Origin: CAZEVY01 sp964515555
GTDB lineage: Bacteria; Acidobacteriota; Terriglobia; Bryobacterales; Bryobacteraceae
Direction: 5' to 3'
DNA: 18,149 nt
Assembly (NCBI GenBank): GCA_964515555.1
Contig: CAZEVY010000110.1
Location: 1 to 18,149, forward strand
The translations under genes and the position numbers were made by a program. Of this stretch, positions 1 through 8,900 are shown piece after piece. Within the stretch, counting starts at the first letter, position 1; each line of letters begins with the position of its first letter. Under the pieces are notes generated by a model, which did not search any database, was not told the DNA's origin, and worked only from the letters and a program-made list of their open reading frames with translations.

Positions 1-2
1 AT

Positions 3-898
<896 letters not shown>

Positions 899-902
<4 letters not shown>

Positions 903-1276
903 AGGGCGACCCGGTCCGCGCGCTGCTCTCGGCGCTCGTCGCCGTGCTCGCCATCGCCGGGGCCGCGGACTTCCATCGCTGGATCGAACGCTACAATCGC
1001 GAGGGTCATCCGCCCCGCATCGACTGGGCCCGCGAAGAGGCTCGCTTCCGGGAGATCGCCGCGATTGTGCCGGCGAATGCGAGAGTCGGCTACGTGAGCG
1101 ATCTGCCGCTCGATCGCTTGTGGGCGAGCGAACAGTTCCAGACCGCGCGCTACCTGCTCGCGCCGCGACTCGTCGTCGCGCGATCGTCGACGGAAGAGTG
1201 GCTGCTCGCCGCGTCGCAACCGGCCGGCTACCGGATCGTCAAGGATCTCGGAGGCCTCCTCCTTTGCCGAAGGTAG
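899..1276 (+). CDS. Small membrane-anchored protein of unknown function
   Basis: This is a 125-residue protein starting at the ATG that overlaps the upstream TGA by 4 bp. Residues about 6-24 form one hydrophobic segment (a signal anchor), and the rest looks like a compact soluble domain on the outer face of the inner membrane. The stretch EIAAIVPANARVGYVSDLP followed by ARYLLAPRLVV resembles the small domain that follows the membrane core in some GT-C-type proteins. That resemblance is from memory, not from a search. The gene overlaps the next one, a polytopic GT-C-like protein, by 13 bp, so the two products may work together. The ORF is not interrupted. No enzymatic motif was seen. Confidence 0.75.
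1250..1254 (+). promoter_or_regulatory. Ribosome binding site deciding a TTG start
   Basis: GGAGG lies 9 nt before TTG 1264-1266 inside the end of the upstream gene. No ATG or GTG lies in frame nearby, so this site supports TTG as the start of the GT-C-like gene. Confidence 0.6.
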
Positions 1277-2280
1277 GCCGTCTCTTCCTCGCCGCCGCTT
1301 TGCTCTTCGCGTGCATTCCGATTGCGCTCGCCCTGAACGCCTCCCTCCGCGCGCGGCCGCACGGCTCCTGGGACGCCTTCGCCATCTGGAACGTCCGCGC
1401 CAAACATCTCGCCGGACCCGACTGGCGTACCATCACGCAGCCCGAGTTCGACCCCGTCGTCGCCGACTACCCGTTGCTCGTTCCCGCCGCCGCCGCCGTA
1501 GCGGGACCCGTGCCCGTCGCCGTTTTGTTTCTCGCCGCGACAACGGCGCTCGTCGTCGCCGCAGTCGCGATTCTCCACTCGCCAGCGATGGGACTGCTCG
1601 CCGGCCTGGTGTTCCTCACCGGCCGGACCTGGTTGTGGGAAGCCGCGAGCCTCTGCGCCGACGTGCCGCTCAGCTTCTTCATCCTCGCGACCGTGGTGAT
1701 GATGCTGCTCGACCGGCCGCTCGCCGCGGGACTCGCCGCTTCGCTCGGCTCCTGGACCAAGAACGAGGGCCTCGTGTTCTTCGCCCTCACCGTCGTGCTG
1801 TGCGCCGTGTTTCTGCGCCGCCGCATGCGGACCTATCTCCTCGGCGCGCTTCCGGTCGTCGTGCTGGTCGGGATCTACAAGCTGTTCATCGCAGGGCGCG
1901 GGTACCTCGCCGACCAGCCGGCCGGTCAGGCGCTGGCGCAGCTTGCCGATCCCGCGCGCTACCTCGCCATCGCGAAGCAGTTCGGCATCGTCGTGCTCGG
2001 CTTCGGACAGGGAATCGTGCACCCCATCGTGTTGCTCGCGATCCTCGCGGCGGCTTACGGCGTCCGCCGCGGCGCGCTGGCGCGCCCGGAAGTGCGATTC
2101 TCCGCCGCCGCGATCGCGCTCCTCGTTGCGAGCTACTGCGCCGTGTACCTCGTCACGCCGCTCGACCTTGAGTGGCAGCTCGCGACATCGCTCGCTCGAC
2201 TCGTCTGCCACGTCTGGCCCGCGGCGCTCGTCGTCGCCTGCCTGTCGCTGGGCCGCGCGAGCGATACCATGTCCTCATGA
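1264..2280 (+). CDS. Polytopic membrane protein, GT-C glycosyltransferase-like
   Basis: This is a 338-residue integral membrane protein with about eight hydrophobic segments. The TTG start is chosen because GGAGG lies 9 nt upstream and the product then begins with a membrane helix (about 5-24). Signs of a GT-C fold, in which a lipid-linked sugar is transferred on the periplasmic face, are the acidic first loop SWDAFAIWNVRAK at 35-47 (Asp after the first helix), ADYPLLVP at 67-74, the membrane-edge SWTKNEG at 163-169, and the C-terminal DLEWQLATSLARL at 301-313. It is shorter than classical PMT/ArnT enzymes (above 450 residues), and the periplasmic domain may be supplied by the preceding 125-residue gene. 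The acceptor and sugar are unknown. Its stop overlaps the ATG of the following phosphatase gene by 4 bp. Confidence 0.7.
   Translation: MPKVGRLFLAAALLFACIPIALALNASLRARPHGSWDAFAIWNVRAKHLAGPDWRTITQPEFDPVVADYPLLVPAAAAVAGPVPVAVLFLAATTALVVAAVAILHSPAMGLLAGLVFLTGRTWLWEAASLCADVPLSFFILATVVMMLLDRPLAAGLAASLGSWTKNEGLVFFALTVVLCAVFLRRRMRTYLLGALPVVVLVGIYKLFIAGRGYLADQPAGQALAQLADPARYLAIAKQFGIVVLGFGQGIVHPIVLLAILAAAYGVRRGALARPEVRFSAAAIALLVASYCAVYLVTPLDLEWQLATSLARLVCHVWPAALVVACLSLGRASDTMSS
2265..2270 (+). promoter_or_regulatory. Possible -10 element (TACCAT) of a leaderless transcript
   Basis: GATACCAT is followed by 6 nt and then ATG 2277, which would put the transcription start on the A of the start codon. 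No Shine-Dalgarno sequence precedes this ATG. The element lies inside the upstream gene, and the gene could equally be read by translational coupling through the ATGA overlap. No convincing -35 was seen. Confidence 0.3.
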
Positions 2281-3071
2281 AGCTCCCCGCGACCCTTCTG
2301 CTCGCCGCACTCGCGCTCCCCGCGCAGACGCCCGACGACCGCATCAACGCGACCCTCTGGGTGCAGACCGCCGAGGAGTTCCGCGGCGCCGCCCTCGGCG
2401 CCTTCCGCGCCGCAACACGTCAGCTCGACCGCGCACTCAAACACAAGAAGTGGACCGCCGCCGTCGAGCAGTCCGAGCCGTTCAAGAAGCTCCCGCCCGC
2501 CGTCATCCTCGACATCGACGAGACCGTGCTGGACAACTCGCCCTTCCAGGTTCGCGGGATTCGCACGGGCGTTCCGTTCCAGGCCGCGATGTGGGACCAG
2601 TGGGTTTCCGAGGGCAAGGCCGGTGCGGTCCCCGGCGCGCTCGAGTTCTGCCAGGCCGCGGCGGCGAAAGGCGTCACCGTCTTCTACATCAGCAATCGCG
2701 ACCAGAAGCACGAGCCCGCCACGCGCGCCAACCTCAAATCGCAGGGCTTCCCGCTGAGCGACTCGGTCGACACCGTCCTGCTGCGCGCCGAGAAACCCGA
2801 CTGGACCGGCGAGAAGACCACGCGCCGCAGCCACGTCGCGACCTCGCATCGCGTGCTGCTCCTCATCGGCGACGACCTCGGCGATTTCCTCTCCAACGTC
2901 CGCGTGCCGGTCGCCGACCGCCGCAAGATGGTCGCGCCGCATGACGCCTGGTGGGGCGAGCGCTGGTTTGCGATTCCCAACCCGATGTACGGGTCGTGGG
3001 AAGAGGCCGTCGTCGCACCCGAGCGCACCGACGCCGGGCGGCTTCGCAAGAAGCTCGACGCACTGCGATAG
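2277..3071 (+). CDS. Exported HAD-superfamily acid phosphatase / 5'-nucleotidase, class C e(P4)-like
   Basis: This is a 264-residue protein predicted to hydrolyse phosphomonoesters such as nucleotides outside the cytoplasm. Residues 1-17 form a Sec-type signal peptide ending near ALPAQ. HAD motif I is DIDETVLDN at 79-87, the pattern of class C acid phosphatases, whose first Asp is the nucleophile. Motif II is probably FYISNR at 136-141 (Ser139), motif III a Lys near 180, and motif IV IGDDLGDF at 197-204. Typical e(P4) proteins are lipoproteins, but here no cysteine lies near the signal cleavage site, so the product is more likely soluble in the periplasm. The ATG overlaps the upstream stop (ATGA) and no strong Shine-Dalgarno was seen. 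The phosphatase call is strong; the substrate is open. Confidence 0.88.
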   Translation: MKLPATLLLAALALPAQTPDDRINATLWVQTAEEFRGAALGAFRAATRQLDRALKHKKWTAAVEQSEPFKKLPPAVILDIDETVLDNSPFQVRGIRTGVPFQAAMWDQWVSEGKAGAVPGALEFCQAAAAKGVTVFYISNRDQKHEPATRANLKSQGFPLSDSVDTVLLRAEKPDWTGEKTTRRSHVATSHRVLLLIGDDLGDFLSNVRVPVADRRKMVAPHDAWWGERWFAIPNPMYGSWEEAVVAPERTDAGRLRKKLDALR

Positions 3072-3097
3072 TCAAACCGCGGCGCGAACCACCGGGA

Positions 3098-3103
3098 TAC
3101 GAT
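3098..3103 (+). promoter_or_regulatory. Possible -10 element (TACGAT) of a leaderless transcript
   Basis: GATACGAT, 6 nt, then ATG 3110. The geometry and sequence nearly repeat those before the ATG at 2277 (GATACCAT, 6 nt, ATG). It lies in the 38-bp gap between the phosphatase gene and this gene, which has no clear Shine-Dalgarno. No -35 element stands out. Confidence 0.4.
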
Positions 3104-3109
3104 GTGGTC

Positions 3110-3727
3110 ATGATGCCTGAGACTGCTTCCCCCGGCACTGCGCGCCGATTGGGGCTCGCCGCTTTCGGACCGATTGCCGCATACGGCGTCGTGGCGCTGA
3201 TTCTGCTGGTCAACTGGGAACGCGTGCCGGCGCGGATCCCGGTCCACTGGGGCCTCTCGGGCGAACCCGACCGCTGGGCCGATCGCGGATTCTGGAGCAT
3301 CTACGCGGTGCTGGCCGCCGGCGTTGTCGTCTCGCTGGCGATCGCGCTCTCGATCTGGAAAGGGCGCCGCCAGCGGATGGCCGCGGGCTTCGTCGGACTC
3401 AGTTACGGCGTTGCAACCCTGTTCTGCTACGTCGCGCTCCGCCCGCTGATAGTCGGAGACGACTCGCTGGGCGCGGGCTTCTGGATCGCTCTGGGGATGC
3501 TGTTCGCGCTGGCGATCGCCATCGCCGTCGGCAGCGTGCGCGACGGATTGCGGACCCCGGCCGACCATTGGAAGCTCGGCGTCATCTACCACAATCCCGA
3601 GAATCCGTCCCTTTGGGTGCCCAAGCGGTTCGGCCTGGGCTGGACGCTCAACTTCGCGAATCCGTTCTCGTGGCTGATGCTGGCGGCGCTCGCCGCGCTA
3701 CCGCTGGTTCTGATTCTCGTCCGATAG
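3110..3727 (+). CDS. DUF1648/DUF5808-type integral membrane protein
   Basis: This is a 205-residue membrane protein with about five hydrophobic helices (near 17-35, 62-83, 93-111, 122-142 and 186-204). After the first helix comes RIPVHWGLSGEPDRW at 42-56, the signature of the DUF1648 domain found in SdpI-like and other bacterial membrane proteins. Near the end, IYHNPENPSLWVPKRFGLGW at 159-178 matches the DUF5808-type motif. The biochemical role of these domains is not known; some relatives are immunity or signalling proteins, which does not prove the same here. ATG 3110 is chosen over the upstream GTG 3104 because it begins directly before the N-terminal region and lies 6 nt after a TACGAT element. 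The 3' end overlaps the convergent transglycosylase gene by 30 bp. Confidence 0.8.
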   Translation: MMPETASPGTARRLGLAAFGPIAAYGVVALILLVNWERVPARIPVHWGLSGEPDRWADRGFWSIYAVLAAGVVVSLAIALSIWKGRRQRMAAGFVGLSYGVATLFCYVALRPLIVGDDSLGAGFWIALGMLFALAIAIAVGSVRDGLRTPADHWKLGVIYHNPENPSLWVPKRFGLGWTLNFANPFSWLMLAALAALPLVLILVR

Positions 3728-4357
3728 CTTGTGATAGAGCCGCAGGACCTTCTCGACGTAGTTTCTCGTCTCGGCGTAGGGCGGCACGCCGCCATAGCGC
3801 TCCACGGCGCCGGCCCCGGCGTTGTATGCCGCAAGCGCCTTGCGCGTTTCGCCGTTGTAGCGCACCAGCAGGTCTCGCAGGTGGCGCGCCCCCGCCTCGA
3901 TGTTCTGAGCCGGATCGCGCGGGTCGGCGTTCAGTTGAGCCGCCGTTGCGGGCATCAACTGCATGACGCCGATGGCGCCCTTTGGCGATATCGCGTCGGG
4001 CCGATAGGCCGATTCGACGCGCGCGACGCTGTGCAGAATCGCCGGCGGGAGGCCGTTGCGATGGGCCGCCTCCTGGACGAGTTCGCGCGGAGTCTTCGGG
4101 GCGGCGGGTGGCGGGGACGGCGGCGCCGCCGATTCGAGCGCCGGGTCCGGCGTCGCGGGCGCGGGCCGCGCTTCCAAGGCCTCGAACGACGCGATCGCCG
4201 ACGACGGCAGCTCGATCACCCCGTCCCTGGTGAACAGCCGCACGCGCGCGCCGTCGATTTCGTGCCGCTCGATCTCGATGCGGAAGCCGGTGTGAAGCAC
4301 CGCGAGCTCGGCGGACCAGCCCGCCGTCGCCAGGGCCCACAACACAAGAATCCTCAC
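3698..4357 (-). CDS. Soluble lytic murein transglycosylase (SLT domain)
   Basis: This is a 219-residue secreted peptidoglycan lyase that would cleave the MurNAc-GlcNAc bond to form 1,6-anhydro ends. The start is GTG, directly after an in-frame TAG, with an AGGG-like sequence just upstream. Residues 1-16 form a signal peptide. Residues about 18-58 form a small beta-rich segment, and 62-90 a Pro/Ala linker. The SLT domain covers about 90-210: the catalytic Glu is E115 in VARVESAYRP, followed by SPKGAIGVMQLMP at 124-136 and ALAAYNAGAGAVERYGGVPP at 174-193, the classic GLMQ and AYNAG motifs. It is divergent from apt and its 3' end overlaps the DUF1648-type gene by 30 bp. Family assignment is firm; the in vivo role (cell wall turnover or assembly of an envelope machine) is open. 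Confidence 0.92.
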   Translation of the reverse strand: MRILVLWALATAGWSAELAVLHTGFRIEIERHEIDGARVRLFTRDGVIELPSSAIASFEALEARPAPATPDPALESAAPPSPPPAAPKTPRELVQEAAHRNGLPPAILHSVARVESAYRPDAISPKGAIGVMQLMPATAAQLNADPRDPAQNIEAGARHLRDLLVRYNGETRKALAAYNAGAGAVERYGGVPPYAETRNYVEKVLRLYHKLSDENQNQR

Positions 4358-4443
4358 CTATCCCTATTGACGCAGAAGCCCGCCGTGGCGTGCAACGCCG
4401 AATGAACGGCCCTCGCGAGATTTCCGGCCGCTTCCGGCTACGT

Positions 4444-4452
4444 TGCTACAAT
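4444..4452 (+). promoter_or_regulatory. Extended -10 promoter of apt
   Basis: TGCTACAAT is an extended -10 (TGn plus TACAAT at 4447-4452). It lies 9 nt before the apt ATG at 4462, so the transcript would be leaderless or have a leader of only about 3 nt. Two TTCCGGC copies lie just upstream (4422-4438), but no consensus -35 is present. There is no Shine-Dalgarno in front of the ATG. Confidence 0.5.
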
Positions 4453-4461
4453 GGCGGGTTC

Positions 4462-4983
4462 ATGGAGCATCTCAAGAAGCTGATCCGGGAAGTTCCCGGA
4501 TTTCCCAAACCGGGCATCCTGTTCTACGACATCACGACGCTGCTCAAGGACTCGCAGGGCTTGAGCGACGTCATCGGCGGACTTGGCGGCGCCTATCGCG
4601 GAGCGAACGTCGACGTGGTGCTCGGCATCGAGGCGCGCGGTTTCATCTTCGCCCCCGCCGTGGCGTGTCACCTGGGCGCCGGCTTTGTACCGGTGCGCAA
4701 GCCGGGCAAACTGCCCGCCGAAAAGGAACGTATCGAGTACGCCCTGGAGTACGGTACGGACGCCCTCGAAATTCACAGGGACGCCGTGCGGCCCGGGCAG
4801 AACGCCCTCATCGTTGACGACCTCCTGGCCACCGGCGGCACGGCGGCGGCTGTCGCGCGCCTGGTCGAGAAACTCGGCGGACGTGTCGCGGGCTTCGCCT
4901 TCGTCGTCGAGCTCGACTTTCTGGGCGGGCGCTCGAAGCTTGCGGGCTATCCGATACACTCGTTGCTGCACTATTCGCAGTGA
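4462..4983 (+). CDS. apt: Adenine phosphoribosyltransferase
   Basis: This enzyme makes AMP from adenine and PRPP (purine salvage, cytoplasm). The product is 173 residues, the normal length for Apt. It starts with MEHLKKLIREVPGFPKPGI, matching the usual N-terminus with its FPKPGI motif, so ATG 4462 is preferred over the longer frame that opens at 4390. EARGF at 57-61, the flexible-loop region around VRKPGKLPAE at 78-87, and the PRPP-binding loop VDDLLATGGTAA at 118-129 are all present. The stop codon overlaps the GTG start of ispE by 4 bp (GTGA), so the two are probably co-translated. Nothing unusual was seen in the protein. Confidence 0.96.
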   Translation: MEHLKKLIREVPGFPKPGILFYDITTLLKDSQGLSDVIGGLGGAYRGANVDVVLGIEARGFIFAPAVACHLGAGFVPVRKPGKLPAEKERIEYALEYGTDALEIHRDAVRPGQNALIVDDLLATGGTAAAVARLVEKLGGRVAGFAFVVELDFLGGRSKLAGYPIHSLLHYSQ

Positions 4984-5906
4984 GACTCCACGCCGCGCGA
5001 GCCCGATTACGTGCGCTCGCGAAGATCAATCTCGACCTCAGGGTCCTCTACCTCCGCCGCGACGGATACCACGAAATCCGCACGATCTTTCATACGATCT
5101 CGCTCGCCGACCGCATCGAGATGGATCTGACTCCGGCCGCGCGCACGCAGATCGCGGTCGAGTCTACGGTCGATATCGCCGACAATCTCGCGGCCCGCGC
5201 GGCGTCGCTGGCGCTCGAAGAGATGGGAGTCGCGGCGAACGTCCGCATTCGCCTCGACAAGCGCATTCCGATGGGCGCGGGACTCGGCGGCGGATCGAGC
5301 GACGCGGCCGCTGTGCTCATGGCGCTTCCGGCGATGACGGGCCGCGCGATCGGCGCGCGGAGACTGCACGAGCTGGCGGCGTCGGTGGGCGCCGACGTGC
5401 CGTTCTTCCTCGTCGGCGGCGCGGCGCTCGGCGTCGGCCGCGGCGACGAGTTGTATCCGATGCGCTCACCAGGCCGCCTGTACGGCCTGCTGGTCGCGCC
5501 GGGCGTGCACGTCTCCACCGCCGAGGCTTACCGCGCGCTCGGCAGATCGGAGGACATCGCGACAGCGCCCGAAGCGTTTGGCGAGCTGGTGGCGCGTCTG
5601 TCGGCGCGCCCGCCCCGGGACGGATGGCAGCCGCTCTGCTCCAACGACTTCGAGGAAGCCGTCTTCGAGCGCCACCCCGATCTGCGGCTCCTTAAGCGGC
5701 GTCTTGCGCGCACCGGCGCCTCGCCGGCGCTAATGAGCGGCAGCGGATCGTCCTTCTACGGGCTATATGCTTCGCGGCGCGATGCGCTCGAAGCGGCCCG
5801 GCGATTTCCGCGGCATTGGACTTCGGCGTTCACGCTGGTGAACGCGGTGCGCTATCGCGCCACGCGTTACACGCCACACCTTGACAATGGGTGTCGGTTT
5901 CGTTAG
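4980..5906 (+). CDS. ispE: 4-diphosphocytidyl-2-C-methyl-D-erythritol kinase
   Basis: This enzyme phosphorylates the 2-hydroxyl of CDP-methylerythritol in the MEP pathway to isoprenoids. It is a 308-residue GHMP kinase, slightly longer than E. coli IspE (283). It starts at a GTG inside the apt stop. Visible motifs are LAKINL at 13-18 (Lys15, active site), the ATP-binding glycine-rich loop PMGAGLGGGSSDAA at 97-110, GADVPFFL at 137-144 (catalytic Asp139), and the third GHMP motif MSGSGSS at 252-258. The last 20 or so residues, rich in Arg, look like a non-conserved tail. The -10 of the next promoter overlaps its stop codon. The pairing with apt, rather than with the frequent partner prs, is a small oddity. 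Confidence 0.96.
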   Translation: MRLHAARARLRALAKINLDLRVLYLRRDGYHEIRTIFHTISLADRIEMDLTPAARTQIAVESTVDIADNLAARAASLALEEMGVAANVRIRLDKRIPMGAGLGGGSSDAAAVLMALPAMTGRAIGARRLHELAASVGADVPFFLVGGAALGVGRGDELYPMRSPGRLYGLLVAPGVHVSTAEAYRALGRSEDIATAPEAFGELVARLSARPPRDGWQPLCSNDFEEAVFERHPDLRLLKRRLARTGASPALMSGSGSSFYGLYASRRDALEAARRFPRHWTSAFTLVNAVRYRATRYTPHLDNGCRFR

Positions 5907-5909
5907 CCT
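5881..5909 (+). promoter_or_regulatory. Sigma70-type promoter of the Oar-like receptor gene
   Basis: A perfect -35 TTGACA (5881-5886) is followed after 17 bp by TAGCCT (5904-5909, TANNNT). A start near 5916 would leave a leader of about 25 nt containing the ribosome binding site. The -10 overlaps the ispE stop codon, so the promoter is embedded in the end of ispE. Confidence 0.65.
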
Positions 5910-5927
5910 GAGCGCATCGCAGTCTTG

Positions 5928-5935
5928 AAGGGAGA
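5928..5935 (+). promoter_or_regulatory. Ribosome binding site of the receptor gene
   Basis: AAGGGAGA lies just upstream of ATG 5941, with 6 nt between GGGAG and the start. It is among the strongest Shine-Dalgarno sequences in the window and fixes the start. Confidence 0.7.
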
Positions 5936-5940
5936 CCCGT

Positions 5941-8900
5941 ATGAAAGTGTGTTCATTATCTATTAGTAAGCTCCTCGCCGTGATCGTGTGCCTGGCTCTA
6001 CCGCTGGCGGCGCAGACCGGACTTGGCGTCGTCCGCGGCACGGTGCTCGATCAGAGCCGCGCCGCTGTCCCCGCCGCCAAACTTACGCTGACCAACCAGG
6101 ACACCGGAGTCGCGCGGCCGACCCAGTCCAACGGCGTCGGCATTTACTACCTGGGGTCGATCCCGCCGGGACGCTATACTCTCACCGCCGAGGCCGCCGG
6201 CTTCAAGAAATGGTCGGGAACTCTCGTCCTGGAAGCAGGGCAGAACGCGTTGATCGAACCGATCATGGAAGTCGGCAGCGTCGACGCAGTGGTCGAAGTC
6301 ACGGGTGCGGCGGCGCCAATCACCACCGTCGGGATGGAGATCAACGACGTCAAGGATGCGCTCCGAATTCAGCAGTTGCCTCTGAACGGCCGCGACGTGC
6401 GCAACCTGTTTAACCTGACGCCCGGCGTCGAGGGTGGCGGCGTGCCCCGCGTCAACGGCATGAAGGTCGGCTCGGCCGATATTCTGCTGGACGGCATCTC
6501 GCTGGTCGATCGTTTCGGCGGCGGCCTGCGCGGCGGCGTTTCGCCGGGACTCGACACCATCCAGGAGTACCGCATCGAAACCGCCGGGTCGGACGCTTCG
6601 TCGTCGCGACCGGCGACGATTACCCTGGTCACCAAGAGCGGCCAGAACGAGATTCACGGCAGTGTCTTCGAGACGCATCGCAACAATTTCGGGGGCCTGC
6701 GCACCCGGGCGCGCCAGGACAGCAATGCCCGGCCGCCGCAGCTGATCCGGAACGAGTTCGGCGCCACGGCGGGCGGACCGATAATCAAGAACAAGACCTT
6801 CTGGTTCGCATCGTGGGAGGGCCTGCGCCAGCGGCAGGCGAGCTTCGCCCGCGCCGCCGCGCCCACGCCGGCCATGTGGGAAGGCGACTTCAGTTCGCTG
6901 ACCGATAACAACAGCAACGTCTACCGGATCTTCGATCCGTATTCGACTCGAGCCGACGGATCGCGCACCGCGTTTCCGAACAACCGCGTGCCCTCGAACC
7001 GAATCACGTCGTTCGCGAATACGATGCGAAGCGTGTCGCCGGATCCGGCCGGCCCCAACGCCGGACTGAATCCCTTCCTCGGTCCGAACTTTGAGACCTA
7101 CTATCCGAACAAGGACAACTACGACACCTTCGGAATCAAGCTCGACCACAAGCTGTCGGACAAGGACACCCTCGAAGGGCGCTTCAACCGGACCCGCTTC
7201 ACCAACAAACTCTTTGGCGGCCGATTCGGATATCCCAAGCCCGGCAGCACCGACGCCGGCGGCAGCGGCCTCACCGACGCCCGTGTCTACTCGATGTTCG
7301 CGCGCTGGAACCGCGTCTTTACCCCGACGTTCTTCAACCAGCTCCAGATGTCCACCAACCGCGCGCCAAAGTCCTCCGGCACGCTCGCCAACGACGTGCC
7401 TTGGGCCGACCGCCTCGGTCTGCCCAACCCGTTCGGTACCGTCGGCTGGCCGACCATCTGCACCGAGGGTCCGTTCTTCTATTTCGGCTGCTGGGACGGC
7501 GACAACCGCAAGGATGAAATGCTGACCGCCCACCAGCTCGACGACGGCATCACCTGGATCAAGGGCAAGCACTCGATCAAGCTTGGGGGCAAGGCGCGAT
7601 ACGAATACAACAATATCCGCGAGCTCCAGCAGGCGCAGGGGTCGCACGATTTCTACAGCGACTGGACCGCGCTTTACGACGCCGCCAACGACGACTACAC
7701 ACCCTTCACCGGCACCGGCCTCCCCAGCATCCTGATGGGCCTGCCGACGTTCCTCTCCAACCAGTTCAACCGCGGCTACTTCTACTTCGAGCAGCAGGAG
7801 TTCGGCCTGTACGCCCACGATAGCTGGAAGGTCAGCCCGCGCGTGACGCTGGAGCTGGGCGTCCGCTGGGACAAGTGGACGGCCTATAAGGAAAAGTACA
7901 ACCGGCTGGTGAACGTCGACCTGAACAACTTCGCCAACCAGTTCCAGGTCATCACGCCGAAGAACGTCCGCATGGAGGACATCCAGGGAATCCCGCCGGC
8001 GGTTCTGGCCTCCTGGCGCGGCCGCGGGCTGAGCTGGAAGACGGCGCAGGAAGCCGGATTCCCCGACAACCTGATTCCGGGCGACAACAATAACTTCGGC
8101 CCGCGGCTCGGCGCCGCCATCCGCATCCGCGATGGTTTCGTGCTGCGCGCCGGCTACGGCGAGTACTTCTGGACGATGCCGCTCTCGCAGATTCTCCAGA
8201 CGTCGCGCACCAACCCGCCGCTCAACCTGCGGTTCACGAACAATATCGGCAACCAAAACGGCCGCGACGACTTCTACGCGCTGCGCCGGCAGCCGGCGGC
8301 CACCGACGTGATCGGCCGCGCCGCGGTCGACACCAACGGGACGATCATTCTCAGTTCCAATTCCCAATCGTTCATGCCGTGGCAGCAGGACAAGTGGCGC
8401 GACAACCGGCTCCAGTCCTGGCACGTGACCGTCGAGAAACAGGTCATGCGCGAGACCGCCCTGCGGCTCTCCTACCTCGGCAACCACGGGCGCGACCTGG
8501 AGCAGCGCTTCAACATCAACTCGCTCGAATCCGAGTTCAACTACCAGGCCCGCACCGGACTGGCGCGGCCCTCGACGGCCGATCTCCGCCGCGTCAACCG
8601 CAACTGGAACTTCGCCGCCGCCAATCACACCGGCTACTCGAATAACCACGCCTTCCAGGCCGAGATCGAGCGCCGCTACTCGAACGGACTCGCGTTCCAG
8701 TGGTTTTACACTTTCACGCGCGCGCTGAACACCACCGACGTCGGCGGCTTCACCAGCGGCAACGGCAACATCAACGCGACCGACGGCGCCAGCGCCGTTC
8801 CCGAGAACATCAACATCCTGGGCGCGCCCAACCTGAGCTACGACGACCGGCTCAAGCTGGTCTACTACAACTCGCGCGAGGTGCCCGCGCAGCGCATCCG

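Noticed and set aside
4446..4456. GCTACAATGGC, identical to a conserved stretch of 16S rRNA
   Set aside because: Only about 11 bases match and no other rRNA sequence surrounds it; it is better read as the apt -10 region.
4390..4461. A 24-codon N-terminal extension of apt
   Set aside because: Apt proteins normally begin near the MEHLKKLIREVPGFP segment, and the extension would run through the -10 element.
5998..8649. 883-codon open frame on the reverse strand opposite the receptor gene
   Set aside because: It mirrors codon positions of the forward gene in GC-rich DNA, has low-complexity Arg/Val/Glu composition and no recognisable domain, while the forward frame is a clear receptor.
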